A stretch of 64,000 bases of DNA from DATJGR01 sp963812255 (GCA_963812255.1 CAWEUM010000002.1:434001-498000); one strand, 5' to 3'; counted from the stretch's first letter, positions 28,705 through 35,796 are shown. Notes: a model not told the origin generated them from the letters alone. A program made the numbers and translations.

Positions 28705-29220
28705 TCAGCGCGGCCTCCGTTGCATCGAACAGCAGCGTAAACCGAACGACACATCCTGCCGCGTGCCATTGATGAAAAATCCTGGTGTGGCGCGAACCCC
28801 ACTCCCACGGCCGCTCTCGATGTGTTTACGAACGTGTGCCAGATGTGTGTGGTCCGTCATCTCCTGCGAGTACCCTGTCATGTCGAGCCCGAGACGCTGT
28901 GCATAGCCTCGCAGATCATCAAGTTCGAGTTGGCGCTGATTTTCGAACAGCAGCTGATGCATTTCCCAGAAGCGTCTTTGCGCGGCCGCGCATTCAGCCG
29001 CTTCAGCGGCCTGCACCGCATGCGGATGTACCTGCTCGAGCGGGTAATGTCGATAGACGAAGCGAACCTCCCCCTCGAATCGCTTCAGCAGCATTTCCAC
29101 CGCCGCCGCAGCCTGCTTGCAGTTCGGACACTCGAAGTCGCCATACTCTACGATGAGGCAGCGCGCATCTGCGAATCCTCGCTGGTGGTCGGCAGCAGTG
29201 ACCGGTTCGATCAAGTCCAC
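28705..29220 (-). CDS. DsbA-family thiol oxidoreductase, C-terminus probably frameshifted
   Basis: A cytoplasmic-type (no signal peptide) DsbA-fold protein: VEYGDFECPNCKQA has the active-site C-P-N-C, and RATPGFFINGTRQD is the cis-Pro loop region. The last residues (SFGLRCCSMQRRPR) do not fit. In the neighbouring frame the same bases read VRFTLLFDATEAALKRG and stop at 28694, a normal final helix, so about one base seems missing near 28748. The frameshift removes only the last helix. GTG start behind GAGGA. First gene of the DsbA-flavoprotein-UBP operon. Confidence 0.83.
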   Translation of the reverse strand: MDLIEPVTAADHQRGFADARCLIVEYGDFECPNCKQAAAAVEMLLKRFEGEVRFVYRHYPLEQVHPHAVQAAEAAECAAAQRRFWEMHQLLFENQRQLELDDLRGYAQRLGLDMTGYSQEMTDHTHLAHVRKHIESGRGSGVRATPGFFINGTRQDVSFGLRCCSMQRRPR

Positions 29221-29454
29221 AATGAATCCTCACGGTTTCAAACAGTCGTGTTGCCACTCGAGCATCGTTCGCTTCGCCTGGGTCTTGAGCAAGCCATCAC
29301 CAATACCTTCCGTTGCGTACCGGTACACTATCCAGAAAAAGGGTCGTTTCGAATTGCACGAACGTGCCACCCTTGGTAGCTGAGTGCGGAGCGCCACAGT
29401 GACAGGCCAACGACAACCACAGCCATGACGTTGAGTTGCGCATAGATCTTGGCG

Positions 29455-29613
29455 TCAACGCGCGAGCACGAAATCGGCGGCCATGAAGCCCAGCGTCATC
29501 GCAACCACGAGTAGCGCGCCGACGATCCGCGGCGGTGCCGGCACCGGAATGTCGAACCATCGGCATGCAGCGCCGATTCCGAGGCCGAGTATCAGCCCGA
29601 ATAGCTCGCTCAC
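29455..29613 (-). CDS. XapX-domain (DUF1427) small membrane protein, second copy
   Basis: 52 residues with two hydrophobic helices: LFGLILGLGIGAACRWFDIP and PPRIVGALLVVAMTLGFMAA, the XapX pattern including the P-x-P-A-P-P turn. GTG start overlaps the stop of the first copy as GTGA. Function unknown. The 234 bp between this gene and the DsbA-like gene hold no gene I can support. Confidence 0.72.
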   Translation of the reverse strand: MSELFGLILGLGIGAACRWFDIPVPAPPRIVGALLVVAMTLGFMAADFVLAR

Positions 29614-29840
29614 TTTGCGTTCGTCGGCCGAACGGCCGTTGCACCCGTCGGGCCGCCGCAACGCGCCCGATTTCGCGCTTCGCGATGCGTGGCGTATCGA
29701 TCCATTACGGCGTAGCCGACGCTCATCGCCACCACGAGCAATGCGCCGATCAGCGCTGGCGGTGCCGGAAGCGGCAATGTCGTGAGACGACACACCACAC
29801 CGATTGCGAACGCCAGTAGAATCCCGATCGCCACCTTCAT
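29610..29840 (-). CDS. XapX-domain (DUF1427) small membrane protein, first copy
   Basis: 76 residues: MKVAIGILLAFAIGVVCRL then PLPAPPALIGALLVVAMSVG, an XapX/DUF1427 domain, followed by a short charged tail. GGAGGGG precedes ATG 29840. Overlaps the second copy by 4 bp, so the two are translated together and may pair in the membrane. It may be the last passenger of the cassette cluster or the first chromosomal gene beyond it; the attC-like signal at 29916 is too decayed to decide. Confidence 0.75.
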   Translation of the reverse strand: MKVAIGILLAFAIGVVCRLTTLPLPAPPALIGALLVVAMSVGYAVMDRYATHREARNRARCGGPTGATAVRPTNAK

Positions 29841-29915
29841 CGCGCCCCTCCGCTCACTTCTCAACCCGCGGGTGCGCTTCGATGAACCCATTTGTCCATG
29901 CAAGTGCGACGGGTT

Positions 29916-29944
29916 GCCACGTCCGCTTCAACTGTTTACTAGAC
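29916..29944 (-). repeat. attC-like half site after the first cupin gene
   Basis: Minus strand: GTCTAGT, six bases, then TTGAAGCGGACGTGGC, which is the R'-L' half of an attC with a degenerate core (TAGT for TAAC). The same L motif recurs at 30483 and 31645. I could not find a convincing other half; TCTCAAC at about 29869 is possible. Confidence 0.4.
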
Positions 29945-29948
29945 GCCA

Positions 29949-30389
29949 CTAATCGTCTTCCTCACCTTTGACATCACGGTAGGTAACTTGTCTGAAGCCG
30001 AGGCCCTTCACCAACATGACCTGGTGCTCCGGGTAGACCACAACATCGTGAGAATTTCGCTCACCAAAAACTAAAAATCGAAAAGCCTCATTGGAAGTGT
30101 TTTCGATGTGGTGGGCTTCCTCAGCGCCTGCTGCAAACCAGAAGTGGTCGCCCGGTTTGACAGGAAACTTCTCTGAACCCAGCACCAGCGTCGCGTTTCC
30201 TTCGAGCGCCAAAACATGTTCCTCTTCCGAGGTATGAAAGTGGTGGACACTAGATGTGTCTCCAGGGTTCAACTCCTCAATTCTGGCCCCAAGTCGTTCA
30301 CCGCTCAGGTCAACATATTTCCAAACGCCGCCCCTCGCAGTTTCCTCCTTCTTCCATTCCGCATCATATATGTTGTGAATGTGAGGCAT
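29949..30389 (-). CDS. Cupin-domain protein (cassette gene)
   Basis: A 146-residue single-domain cupin. Metal motif 1 is SSVHHFHTSEEEHVLALEG and motif 2 GDHFWFAAGAEEAHH. Small cupins bind a metal and may be dioxygenases, isomerases or ligand sensors; nothing here decides. GGAGT precedes ATG 30389. It lies immediately downstream of an attC-like site and is followed by another, so it reads as an integron-type cassette. Confidence 0.82.
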   Translation of the reverse strand: MPHIHNIYDAEWKKEETARGGVWKYVDLSGERLGARIEELNPGDTSSVHHFHTSEEEHVLALEGNATLVLGSEKFPVKPGDHFWFAAGAEEAHHIENTSNEAFRFLVFGERNSHDVVVYPEHQVMLVKGLGFRQVTYRDVKGEEDD

Positions 30390-30408
30390 CGTAGTACTCC
30401 GGCTCGCG

Positions 30409-30506
30409 TCCATCACCAAGTTAAGCTGCCAAGCGGTTTTGGCGCTCGGATTGCGCACGCAAGCCGCGTGACAGGTTCTTTGATCAACTTCAACTTCATG
30501 TTATTG
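30409..30506 (-). repeat. attC-like recombination site
   Basis: Minus strand begins CAATAAC-ATGAAG-TTGAAGTTGATC and ends GCAGCTTAAC-TTG-GTGATGG. The L arms TTGAAGTTG and CAGCTTAA can pair. The final core has GTG in place of GTT. It overlaps the stop codon of the preceding gene, as attC sites commonly do. Confidence 0.55.
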
Positions 30507-30809
30507 GTCGCGCCTCCGTCCGTGCTTCTGCCGGCTTTCAGCCCTCTCGGCACGTTGTTCCAGGCTGCCTAGCTTGCGTTCGATCTGCTCCATTAGCTCA
30601 GCTTGCTCGGACCTTGTTGATACGGGCATTCGAACTCGCCCCTTGGCTAGACGCACGTCTGCGACAAGTCCTTCTGGTTCATCGTCGTGAAAGTGGATGA
30701 AGTCCCGGCCATCGAGATGGAACGACGCAGTGCGCTCTTCTTCCAGCACTGAATATCCACGTAGGACATCAAGCAACGGCTTCAGGGTCTCTATCGTTTC
30801 TGCTCTCAC
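30501..30809 (-). CDS. Small hypothetical protein, possibly DUF5519/luciferase-like domain (cassette gene)
   Basis: 102 residues. GRDFIHFHDDEPEGLVADVRLAKGR resembles the H-F-H...ADV core of DUF5519 domains, but the match is short, so I hold it loosely. The C-terminus is a charged helix ending in a basic tail. GTG 30809 follows GGGAGGC with good spacing; a longer reading to 30836 would begin inside the attC-like site. Function unknown. Confidence 0.6.
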   Translation of the reverse strand: MRAETIETLKPLLDVLRGYSVLEEERTASFHLDGRDFIHFHDDEPEGLVADVRLAKGRVRMPVSTRSEQAELMEQIERKLGSLEQRAERAESRQKHGRRRDQ

Positions 30810-30824
30810 ACAGCCTCCCAAGAC

Positions 30825-30919
30825 GCATAACACCACGCATCAGGCACCAAACAGGCGGCACATTGGCGCATGCAAAACTGATGGCCCTTTGGTTGGTCGG
30901 TTGCATGCGATCGCTAGGC
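30825..30919 (-). repeat. attC-like recombination site
   Basis: Minus strand: GCCTAGC-GATCGC-ATGCAACCGACC at one end and GGTGCCTGATG-CGTGGT-GTTATGC at the other, 95 bp. GTTATGC fits the GTTRRRY core closely. It begins at the TAG stop of the nucleotide-binding gene and ends just before the next gene's ribosome site. Confidence 0.65.
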
Positions 30920-31435
30920 ACCTGTCGCACGCGCCAAGATAAACTCGGCTCTGGCGTGCGCCGAATCCAATGGTACCTGAACAATTTCGTAGCCAAATCG
31001 GAGATACCATCTACGGATCGATTCGCACACTCGAACTGAATGATCGAATGTGTGGTCGCGTTCGGCGTCGGTGCGATAGATTTCCGCCCAAGGCGGAAAC
31101 AAGAAAATGTGATCGTAGCGATACCTATCCATCAACCGCTCCGCAGAGATGTCATCCAACGCGCCGGCGCCGAAGAGGGAAGCTACAGCTTCAGACACCC
31201 CGCGTTCAAAGAACGTTTGCGAGCGGGTTGCCGAAAAATACATGGCAATCTCTTTCTCTAGAATCTGCTCTGCAAATGTTCTCGGCTCCGGTCGTGGGCT
31301 GAGCCCGGCTGCCTTGCGCTCGCGAATGATAGATCGAGCGGCATCTGCGCCGACTGCATATCCCTTATCCCGTAAAATCTCCAGTACAGTCGTTTTACCC
31401 GCGCCAGGGCCGCCTGTAAAAACGACGCGCTGCAT
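30914..31435 (-). CDS. AAA-type ATPase / nucleoside-kinase-like protein (cassette gene)
   Basis: A 173-residue P-loop protein: VVFTGGPGAGKTTVLEIL at the N-terminus, DAARSIIRERKAAGL, FFERGVSEAVASLFG (Walker B-like) and DHIFLFPPWAEIYRTDAERD. This is the AAA_28-type family of small predicted nucleotide kinases, frequent in gene cassettes and phages. Start at ATG 31435; a GTG one codon earlier is possible. Its stop lies in an attC-like site. Confidence 0.83.
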   Translation of the reverse strand: MQRVVFTGGPGAGKTTVLEILRDKGYAVGADAARSIIRERKAAGLSPRPEPRTFAEQILEKEIAMYFSATRSQTFFERGVSEAVASLFGAGALDDISAERLMDRYRYDHIFLFPPWAEIYRTDAERDHTFDHSVRVCESIRRWYLRFGYEIVQVPLDSAHARAEFILARATGA

Positions 31436-31445
31436 CACTTCAGGT

Positions 31446-31674
31446 GCCTAACGTTCGACATAAGCTGCTTTGGTCGGTCTGCTTCATGCTGCTTTTAGGC
31501 TTCGGATTCTCGAGACAGATCCCGGCTAGGGAATATCAAGACAGCCGGATGGCGCTTCAATGCACGCGCAAGAATCCTTCGGTTAGCATCGAGCTGCTGG
31601 TAAAAGCGCTTCGTGCGATGCGAAAGCAGATCGCCGGAGCGACTTGGCACGTCCACTTCAACTCTATGTTATCC
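31446..31674 (-). repeat. attC-like site(s) between the GFA and ATPase cassettes
   Basis: A compact 55-bp site is seen at 31446-31500: minus strand GCCTAAA, then ATGAAGCAGACC, GACC, AAAGCAGCTTAT, and GTTAGGC, a perfect end core. A second half site at 31645-31674 (GGATAAC-ATAGAG-TTGAAGTGGACGTGCC) sits at the GFA stop. Either one long attC or one complete site plus a remnant. The 170 bp between hold no supported gene. Confidence 0.65.
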
Positions 31675-31680
31675 ACCGGC

Positions 31681-32091
31681 TTAGCGTATTCGTTCACTTC
31701 GGCCACCTTCTATGTGTCCTGGTATCGACCCCAAGTCAATCCAGTCCATCTTTGCGGCTTCCCACACGGAGCGGTCAGGAACGAAATCCGGTGTCTGAAA
31801 GCAACCTAGAGCTATACCCATTCCATTAGGATGCAGTTCGGTTTCCCAATAGACTGAAGTTCCACAGTTCGGACAGAAGAACGAACTGAAGATGCGGCCA
31901 GCCACCTCTCGTTCGTAACGTGTGGCCTCGCCTGAGATCGAGACAGCCGATTTTTCGAAGTAGACGCCAACGCCAAATGCCGAGCCGGTTCGCTTCCTAC
32001 ATGCAGTGCAATGGCACGCAACCGTCGCATATGGTTCCCCTGCAGCAACCAAGCGCAGTTTCTCGCACGAACAGCTTGCTACCCTGCTCAC
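31681..32091 (-). CDS. GFA-family zinc protein (cassette gene)
   Basis: A 136-residue protein of the GFA (glutathione-dependent formaldehyde-activating-like) fold. Zinc ligands are SCSCEKLRL, CHCTACRKRTGSAFG and FFCPNCGTSVYW. Despite the name most members are not formaldehyde enzymes. GTG start behind GGAG. GFA genes are among the commonest chromosomal integron cassettes, and this one is flanked by attC-like sites on both sides. Confidence 0.85.
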   Translation of the reverse strand: MSRVASCSCEKLRLVAAGEPYATVACHCTACRKRTGSAFGVGVYFEKSAVSISGEATRYEREVAGRIFSSFFCPNCGTSVYWETELHPNGMGIALGCFQTPDFVPDRSVWEAAKMDWIDLGSIPGHIEGGRSERIR

Positions 32092-32183
32092 TCCGATCTC
32101 CGACTACGAAGCTGGCACTTGCCGCGTAACGTCGCCGTTCAGTAGCGCCAGCGGATGGCGGCTTTGCAAAACAAATATGATGT

Positions 32184-32375
32184 CAGCCACCGATCGCGTC
32201 AACTGCACCGGCTGGTTACGCGTCGTCGCGGCAATAGTCGGGCTGCAACAGCTAAACGCCGCAATCATCTAGACACCTGCCCAACCAGTCTTCGAAGACA
32301 TCGCGCCTTCGAGCGACAGGCCGGATTCGCGGTGGTACCGGTCGTGGCTATTGACGCTTAGCGTAACTGTTAGGC
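32184..32375 (-). repeat. attC-like recombination site
   Basis: Minus strand starts GCCTAAC-AGTTAC-GCTAAGCGTCAA right after the DUF6933 stop and ends GTTGACGC-GATCG-GTGGCTG. GCGTCAA and TTGACGC are perfect complements, as L arms should be. The last core again has GTG for GTT. Confidence 0.6.
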
Positions 32376-32381
32376 GGCAGA

Positions 32382-32909
32382 TCAATGTACCGCATTGTTT
32401 CCGGGCCAATGCTCAGTCAACAGCCGAGCTGTTTCTCTAGCCGGCCAAATGGTTTCCGCATTGGACCGACTGCTTCGGCAAGGCGTCTCTGCAAGCCTAT
32501 CCTCGGCTAACCGGAGCGTCGAGTCATTGAGCCCCCCGATCGGTATGTAGTACGGAATTGCCTTCGCGAAATCGACCATCTGTCCAGTGACCGAACGATC
32601 GCGCGTCCGGCCAACAACTGCTAAATCCATCGCCCGAAGTTCTGCGCGAATCAGAAGTTCATTCATGCCAAGACGTTCCAGCCGGTTCGCTACCAACTCG
32701 CCGACGCGACGTGGTAACGCTTTGACCACTCTGGCAGGAGTCAGAATCGCCAGAAGTGACTTGGCGCTTACGAGAAGGAGAAGCGGCTGACGATCAACTG
32801 CGATTCGGTTGACGTACCAATCACCCAAAGCCGTATCCGACACGTCCGTATCGGTCGCCGACTGAGGCAGTGTCCTAAGCACCTTCAGAGTTGCCCTCAG
32901 TACGATCAT
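32382..32909 (-). CDS. DUF6933-like protein (cassette gene)
   Basis: A 175-residue protein starting MIVLRATLKVLRTLP. The pattern (ALGDWYVNRI, PLLLLVSAKSLLAILTPAR, FAKAIPYYIPIGGLND) is that of DUF6933-type proteins, recurrent, uncharacterised passengers of integron cassettes and mobile regions. No catalytic motif is visible. The start is ATG 32909; GTG 32921 is an alternative and neither has a strong ribosome site. Confidence 0.72.
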   Translation of the reverse strand: MIVLRATLKVLRTLPQSATDTDVSDTALGDWYVNRIAVDRQPLLLLVSAKSLLAILTPARVVKALPRRVGELVANRLERLGMNELLIRAELRAMDLAVVGRTRDRSVTGQMVDFAKAIPYYIPIGGLNDSTLRLAEDRLAETPCRSSRSNAETIWPARETARLLTEHWPGNNAVH

Positions 32910-32932
32910 CGTGCCCGCCACAAATCAATGCC

Positions 32933-33005
32933 GCGTAAACACCTGCTATGTGCCGAATTCACGGATTGGGAAGGCCGAATTCGGATCCGTGGTAGCGCGT
33001 TGCGT
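32933..33005 (-). repeat. Probable attC-like site
   Basis: Minus strand runs from about GACGCAAC to GTTTACGC (73 bp), with CCGAATTC arms facing each other around TTCCCAATCC. The cores are imperfect. It separates a GFA remnant from the DUF6933 gene. Confidence 0.4.
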
Positions 33006-33043
33006 CTGACACAAATCCAGCACCATCTACTTCACCCTGATCG

Positions 33044-33130
33044 CTACGATACTTGAGGAACAACTCTTCCATGCGGTGCCTCGTCGATTTCCATACGGAC
33101 CGCGCCGCAGTCGCAGGACGCTTCGATCAT
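33044..33130 (-). pseudogene. GFA-family gene remnant (N-terminus only)
   Basis: Reads MIEASCDCGAVRMEIDEAP, the usual GFA N-terminus, behind a GGAG, then loses similarity and stops after 28 codons. The remaining zinc motifs are not found in any frame downstream, so most of the gene has been deleted or scrambled. It lies between two attC-like sites and is a decayed cassette, distinct from the intact GFA gene at 31.7 kb. Confidence 0.6.
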
Positions 33131-33192
33131 GACTCTGTCTCCAATTCGGCCCATCAAATCCAATCATACGGCTACATTGCGCGACCGTTTCG

Positions 33193-33273
33193 GAGCCACC
33201 TGACGGACACGCGAAGAAGTCGTCGCTTCGAATAGAAATCGTCTCGGGTCCGGTTGAGCGCGGGGGTTACGCT
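33193..33273 (-). repeat. attC-like recombination site
   Basis: Minus strand AGCGTAAC-CCCCGC-GCTCAACCGGACC at the start and GTGTCCGTCAG-GTGGCTC at the end. The L arms (CTCAACCGGAC and GTCCGTCAG) pair partially. The end core has GTG for GTT, like the sites at 30.4 and 32.2 kb. Confidence 0.5.
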
Positions 33274-33316
33274 GAGCTCTGCGCGCAACTGATCGTACCT
33301 CTCTCATGCACGGACC

Positions 33317-33772
33317 TCACGGATATGGCGCGCCGTCTTTGTGAACGAACCGTCCGTCCTTGTTGTGGCTCTTCAAGTCGATGTCCGAGCACGTGGTGAG
33401 ATCGTCCGGCTGCCGTGAACCAACCTCCAAGTAGACGGCCACCTTAGAACCAAGGTTCTTCAGATGGTGACCGTTCTCGGTGCCCTTTGCGAACGCGGCG
33501 CAATCTCCAGGACGTAGCATTGTCTGCCCTTCGTCTTCGACAAGCGTGAGCTCGCCTTCGAGAACATAGACGAACTCGTCCTCATGGCTGTGCCAATGAC
33601 GTTGACTCGACCATCTTCCGGGAGGCAGCGTCATAAGGTTTACACCGAAGTCACGAAGTCCTCCCGCGTCACCCAACCTTCGGCGCACGCGTTCAGCACA
33701 GGCAGCATTGAACGGGTCAGGGTATCCAGTGCCTAAACGCACCGGGATGGAGGACACGTCGATCTTTGGCAT
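33317..33772 (-). CDS. Cupin-domain protein (cassette gene)
   Basis: A 151-residue cupin, unrelated in detail to the one at 30 kb. Motif 1 is RHWHSHEDEFVYVLEGELTL, motif 2 GDCAAFAKGTENGHH. Such XRE-less small cupins bind a divalent metal; ligand unknown. ATG 33772 has GGAG upstream. Flanked by attC-like sites at 33.2 and 33.9 kb. Confidence 0.82.
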   Translation of the reverse strand: MPKIDVSSIPVRLGTGYPDPFNAACAERVRRRLGDAGGLRDFGVNLMTLPPGRWSSQRHWHSHEDEFVYVLEGELTLVEDEGQTMLRPGDCAAFAKGTENGHHLKNLGSKVAVYLEVGSRQPDDLTTCSDIDLKSHNKDGRFVHKDGAPYP

Positions 33773-33901
33773 GAAGACCTGCTCCGATGGAATCAATTGG
33801 AAGGGTATCGGCGACTATCTTTTTGCCGCAAGGATGCTGGCCGATTATGGTTCTGGCAACACATCTGCGTTGCAGTCGATCGGCTGTCATCAAATCTGCA
33901 T

Positions 33902-33951
33902 GGGCAACTTCCCGCCACTTTGGTTGACGGTTGATGCGAGTCGTTTTAGGC
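33902..33951 (-). repeat. attC-like recombination site
   Basis: Minus strand GCCTAAA-ACGACTC-GCATCAACCGTCAACCAAAG ... GTTGCCC, 50 bp. The stretch AACCAAAG also occurs in the sites at 30.8 and 31.4 kb, supporting common origin. Confidence 0.5.
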
Positions 33952-33967
33952 AACTAAGCGAGGCCAA

Positions 33968-34378
33968 GTGGTGAGATCGCTCTTAATCGGATCTGCAGTG
34001 CTTGCCGGCATCGCGATTGTTGTGGTGCTCACGCACTTGGCATTCATTGAGATAGGGCGCGAGGTGGTCACTCTACGAACACAACGTCCAGACGCTTCCT
34101 GGCAGGAAACACGGCTTTGGATCGTTGATGACGGTGCTTCATCATGGCTGCATAGTGGGGGCGCGGCGTGGAAAAAACGCTTCGATGGCGATCCGGTCGT
34201 TGAACTCGTACGCGGCCACCAAACACTCCGGTATCGCGCGCATGCAATGCCGGGATTGCACCCGAGGATTGACCATTTGCTTCGTGAAAAATATGGATTG
34301 GCGGATCGCTGGGTTCGATTCATTTCTCCAGACAACGAAGACACCGTTGTGGTTCGTTTGGATCGTTACGAAGGCTAG
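33968..34378 (+). CDS. Hypothetical membrane-anchored protein, possibly nitroreductase/DUF385-like (cassette gene in reverse orientation)
   Basis: 136 residues: one N-terminal membrane helix (LLIGSAVLAGIAIVVVLTHLAF), then a domain with WIVDDGASSWLHSGGAAWKKRF and ELVRGHQTLRYRAHAMPG, weakly like the deazaflavin-dependent nitroreductase fold. Function is not established. GTG start behind GAGG. It is the only gene in the cluster on the plus strand, although the attC-like sites on both sides share the minus orientation of the others. Confidence 0.65.
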   Translation: MVRSLLIGSAVLAGIAIVVVLTHLAFIEIGREVVTLRTQRPDASWQETRLWIVDDGASSWLHSGGAAWKKRFDGDPVVELVRGHQTLRYRAHAMPGLHPRIDHLLREKYGLADRWVRFISPDNEDTVVVRLDRYEG

Positions 34379-34388
34379 CGGTTCGCCG

Positions 34389-34437
34389 TCCAACCACTGC
34401 ATGCAGCGGTACCCGGTTTGATGGTAATGATGTTGGG
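34389..34437 (-). repeat. attC-like recombination site at the tRNA-side edge of the cluster
   Basis: Minus strand TCCCAAC-ATCATT-ACCATCAAACCGGG / TACCGCTGCATG-CAGTG-GTTGGAC. GTTGGAC matches GTTRRRY exactly. This is the outermost site before tRNA-Ser; no integrase or attI region follows. Confidence 0.5.
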
Positions 34438-34481
34438 ACTTTCGAAGAAATGGCTCTAAGCCATTGATCTGATTGGCTACT

Positions 34482-34571
34482 TGGCGGAGAGGGAGGGATT
34501 CGAACCCTCGATGGGTTTAACCCCATACACACTTTCCAGGCGTGCTCCTTCAGCCGCTCGGACACCTCTCC
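34482..34571 (-). tRNA. tRNA-Ser(GGA)
   Basis: Minus strand GGAGAGGTGTCCGAG opens the acceptor and D arm; the anticodon stem-loop is CACGC-CTGGAAA-GTGTG (anticodon GGA). A long variable arm (TATGGGGTTAAACCCAT) marks a class II tRNA. The T arm GAGGGTTCGAATCCCTC and the acceptor end CTCTCC-G-CCA follow, with CCA encoded. 90 nt in total. It lies next to the SRP RNA gene and borders the cassette cluster. Confidence 0.95.
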
Positions 34572-34595
34572 AATTTCGCTCGAACAATAAAGGGT

Positions 34596-34707
34596 GGCAA
34601 CCCAAACCAGCCACACCCCGGCGCTCGAGTCCGCTGCTGCCGCTGCTCCCTTCCAGGCCTGACGGGGTTCACAACTTATCGTCGCGAGGGGACCGGAGTG
34701 GGTCGCC
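34596..34707 (-). ncRNA. ffs: Signal recognition particle RNA, small bacterial type (4.5S)
   Basis: The minus strand contains CGTCAGGCCTGGAAGGGAGC, the conserved Ffh-binding apical loop and internal loop of bacterial SRP RNA. The outer ends GGCGACCC and GGGTTGCC pair to close one long hairpin of about 112 nt, the size of E. coli 4.5S RNA. The exact ends are inferred from pairing. Transcribed toward tRNA-Ser. Confidence 0.9.
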
Positions 34708-34775
34708 ATCGAGGGCCGGTATCCTACCCCAGGGGTCCTATTGTGGATAGCGCACGCGAACGGGGCACCGTTCAA

Positions 34776-35618
34776 CTACTGACGCGCCAGTCGCATCGAC
34801 GGCGCCGTGGTTTCGTTCGTGGAGCGAAATGGATTGATGTCGATGCCACCGCGGCGCAGAAACCGCGCGTACACGGTGAGATGTTCGGGCGCACAGCGCC
34901 GGATGAGGTCGACGAAGATCTGTTCAACCGTGGTTTCGTGGAACGCCTCGTGATGGCGAAACGAGACGAGGTAGCGCAGCAGCGCCTCCGGCGGTATGCG
35001 ATGTCCGACGTATTGCACCACGACGCTGGCCCAATCCGGTTGTCCGGTGACGGGACAGACGCTTCGGAACAGGTGCGTGTGCAGCGTCTGACGCACCGTT
35101 ACGGCGCCTGCATCAACCTCGAGCAGATCGGGACACCAGTGATACACCTCGACATCGACGTCGAGATCGTCCAGCGAGCGGCCGGGCACCTGCGCGATCG
35201 GCTCCGGTGTCTGATTCGCGTCCATCAGATCGATGATCACCGACGCGCGGAAGGCGAGCGAAAGGTCCGAGTTCAAGGTCGTGATCACCTCGGCGCGCGT
35301 CGCAAATACGGTCTGTGCGAATGAATTGAGGTACAGCTTCAAGGACTTACTCTCGACGATGGCGCCGGAATTGCATGGAACCTTGAGTTTCACAACGCCC
35401 GCTTGGGGGCGCCCTTTGGGGTTCAACCACGAAAATTCGTAGCAGTTCCAGGTGTCTTCGCCGTGAAACGGCAGCGGCCCGGCGAAGCCGAACGGCTCGC
35501 GCAGTGGCGCCCGCTCGATCGAGCGCAGCAACGACGGGGTATACGTCGTCACGTAAGCGGTCGACTTTCCGAGCGGAAGATCTGTATGGCTGGCGCCGGG
35601 CATGAGTTGGGAGACCAT
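34776..35618 (-). CDS. queF: NADPH-dependent 7-cyano-7-deazaguanine reductase, type II QueF
   Basis: Reduces preQ0 to preQ1 in queuosine tRNA modification. About 280 residues, the long (two T-fold) E. coli type. Conserved ESKSLKLYLNSFAQT, the active-site Cys in FRSVCPVTGQPDWASV, and LLRYLVSFRHHEAFHE and RRGGIDINPFRS all match. ATG 35618 gives an N-terminus of family length; TTG 35633 and ATG 35603 are alternatives. Single gene; other queuosine genes are not in this window. Confidence 0.95.
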   Translation of the reverse strand: MVSQLMPGASHTDLPLGKSTAYVTTYTPSLLRSIERAPLREPFGFAGPLPFHGEDTWNCYEFSWLNPKGRPQAGVVKLKVPCNSGAIVESKSLKLYLNSFAQTVFATRAEVITTLNSDLSLAFRASVIIDLMDANQTPEPIAQVPGRSLDDLDVDVEVYHWCPDLLEVDAGAVTVRQTLHTHLFRSVCPVTGQPDWASVVVQYVGHRIPPEALLRYLVSFRHHEAFHETTVEQIFVDLIRRCAPEHLTVYARFLRRGGIDINPFRSTNETTAPSMRLARQ

Positions 35619-35796
35619 TTTGCCAACGCTCAACTACATCCGACGCCCCGATACCAGTCAACCACATCCGATGAGCGGTCGGAAACGGAGGCCCGACGGG
35701 CGCGACACTGCGTACTTCCACGGATGGCGGGCCCGCCGCGCACCGGTTTACGTTGCATCAGCACGGGGGTAAGGTCGGGACGACCGGGAGCGGTGA

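Noticed and set aside
29221..29454. Small minus-strand reading MAVVVVGLSLWRSALS after the XapX pair
   Set aside because: Only about 32 codons with no ribosome site; insufficient support.
31444..31809. 121-codon plus-strand frame starting MPNVRHKLLW
   Set aside because: Lies across attC-like sequences and antisense to the GFA gene's 3' end; better explained as a by-product of the recombination site.
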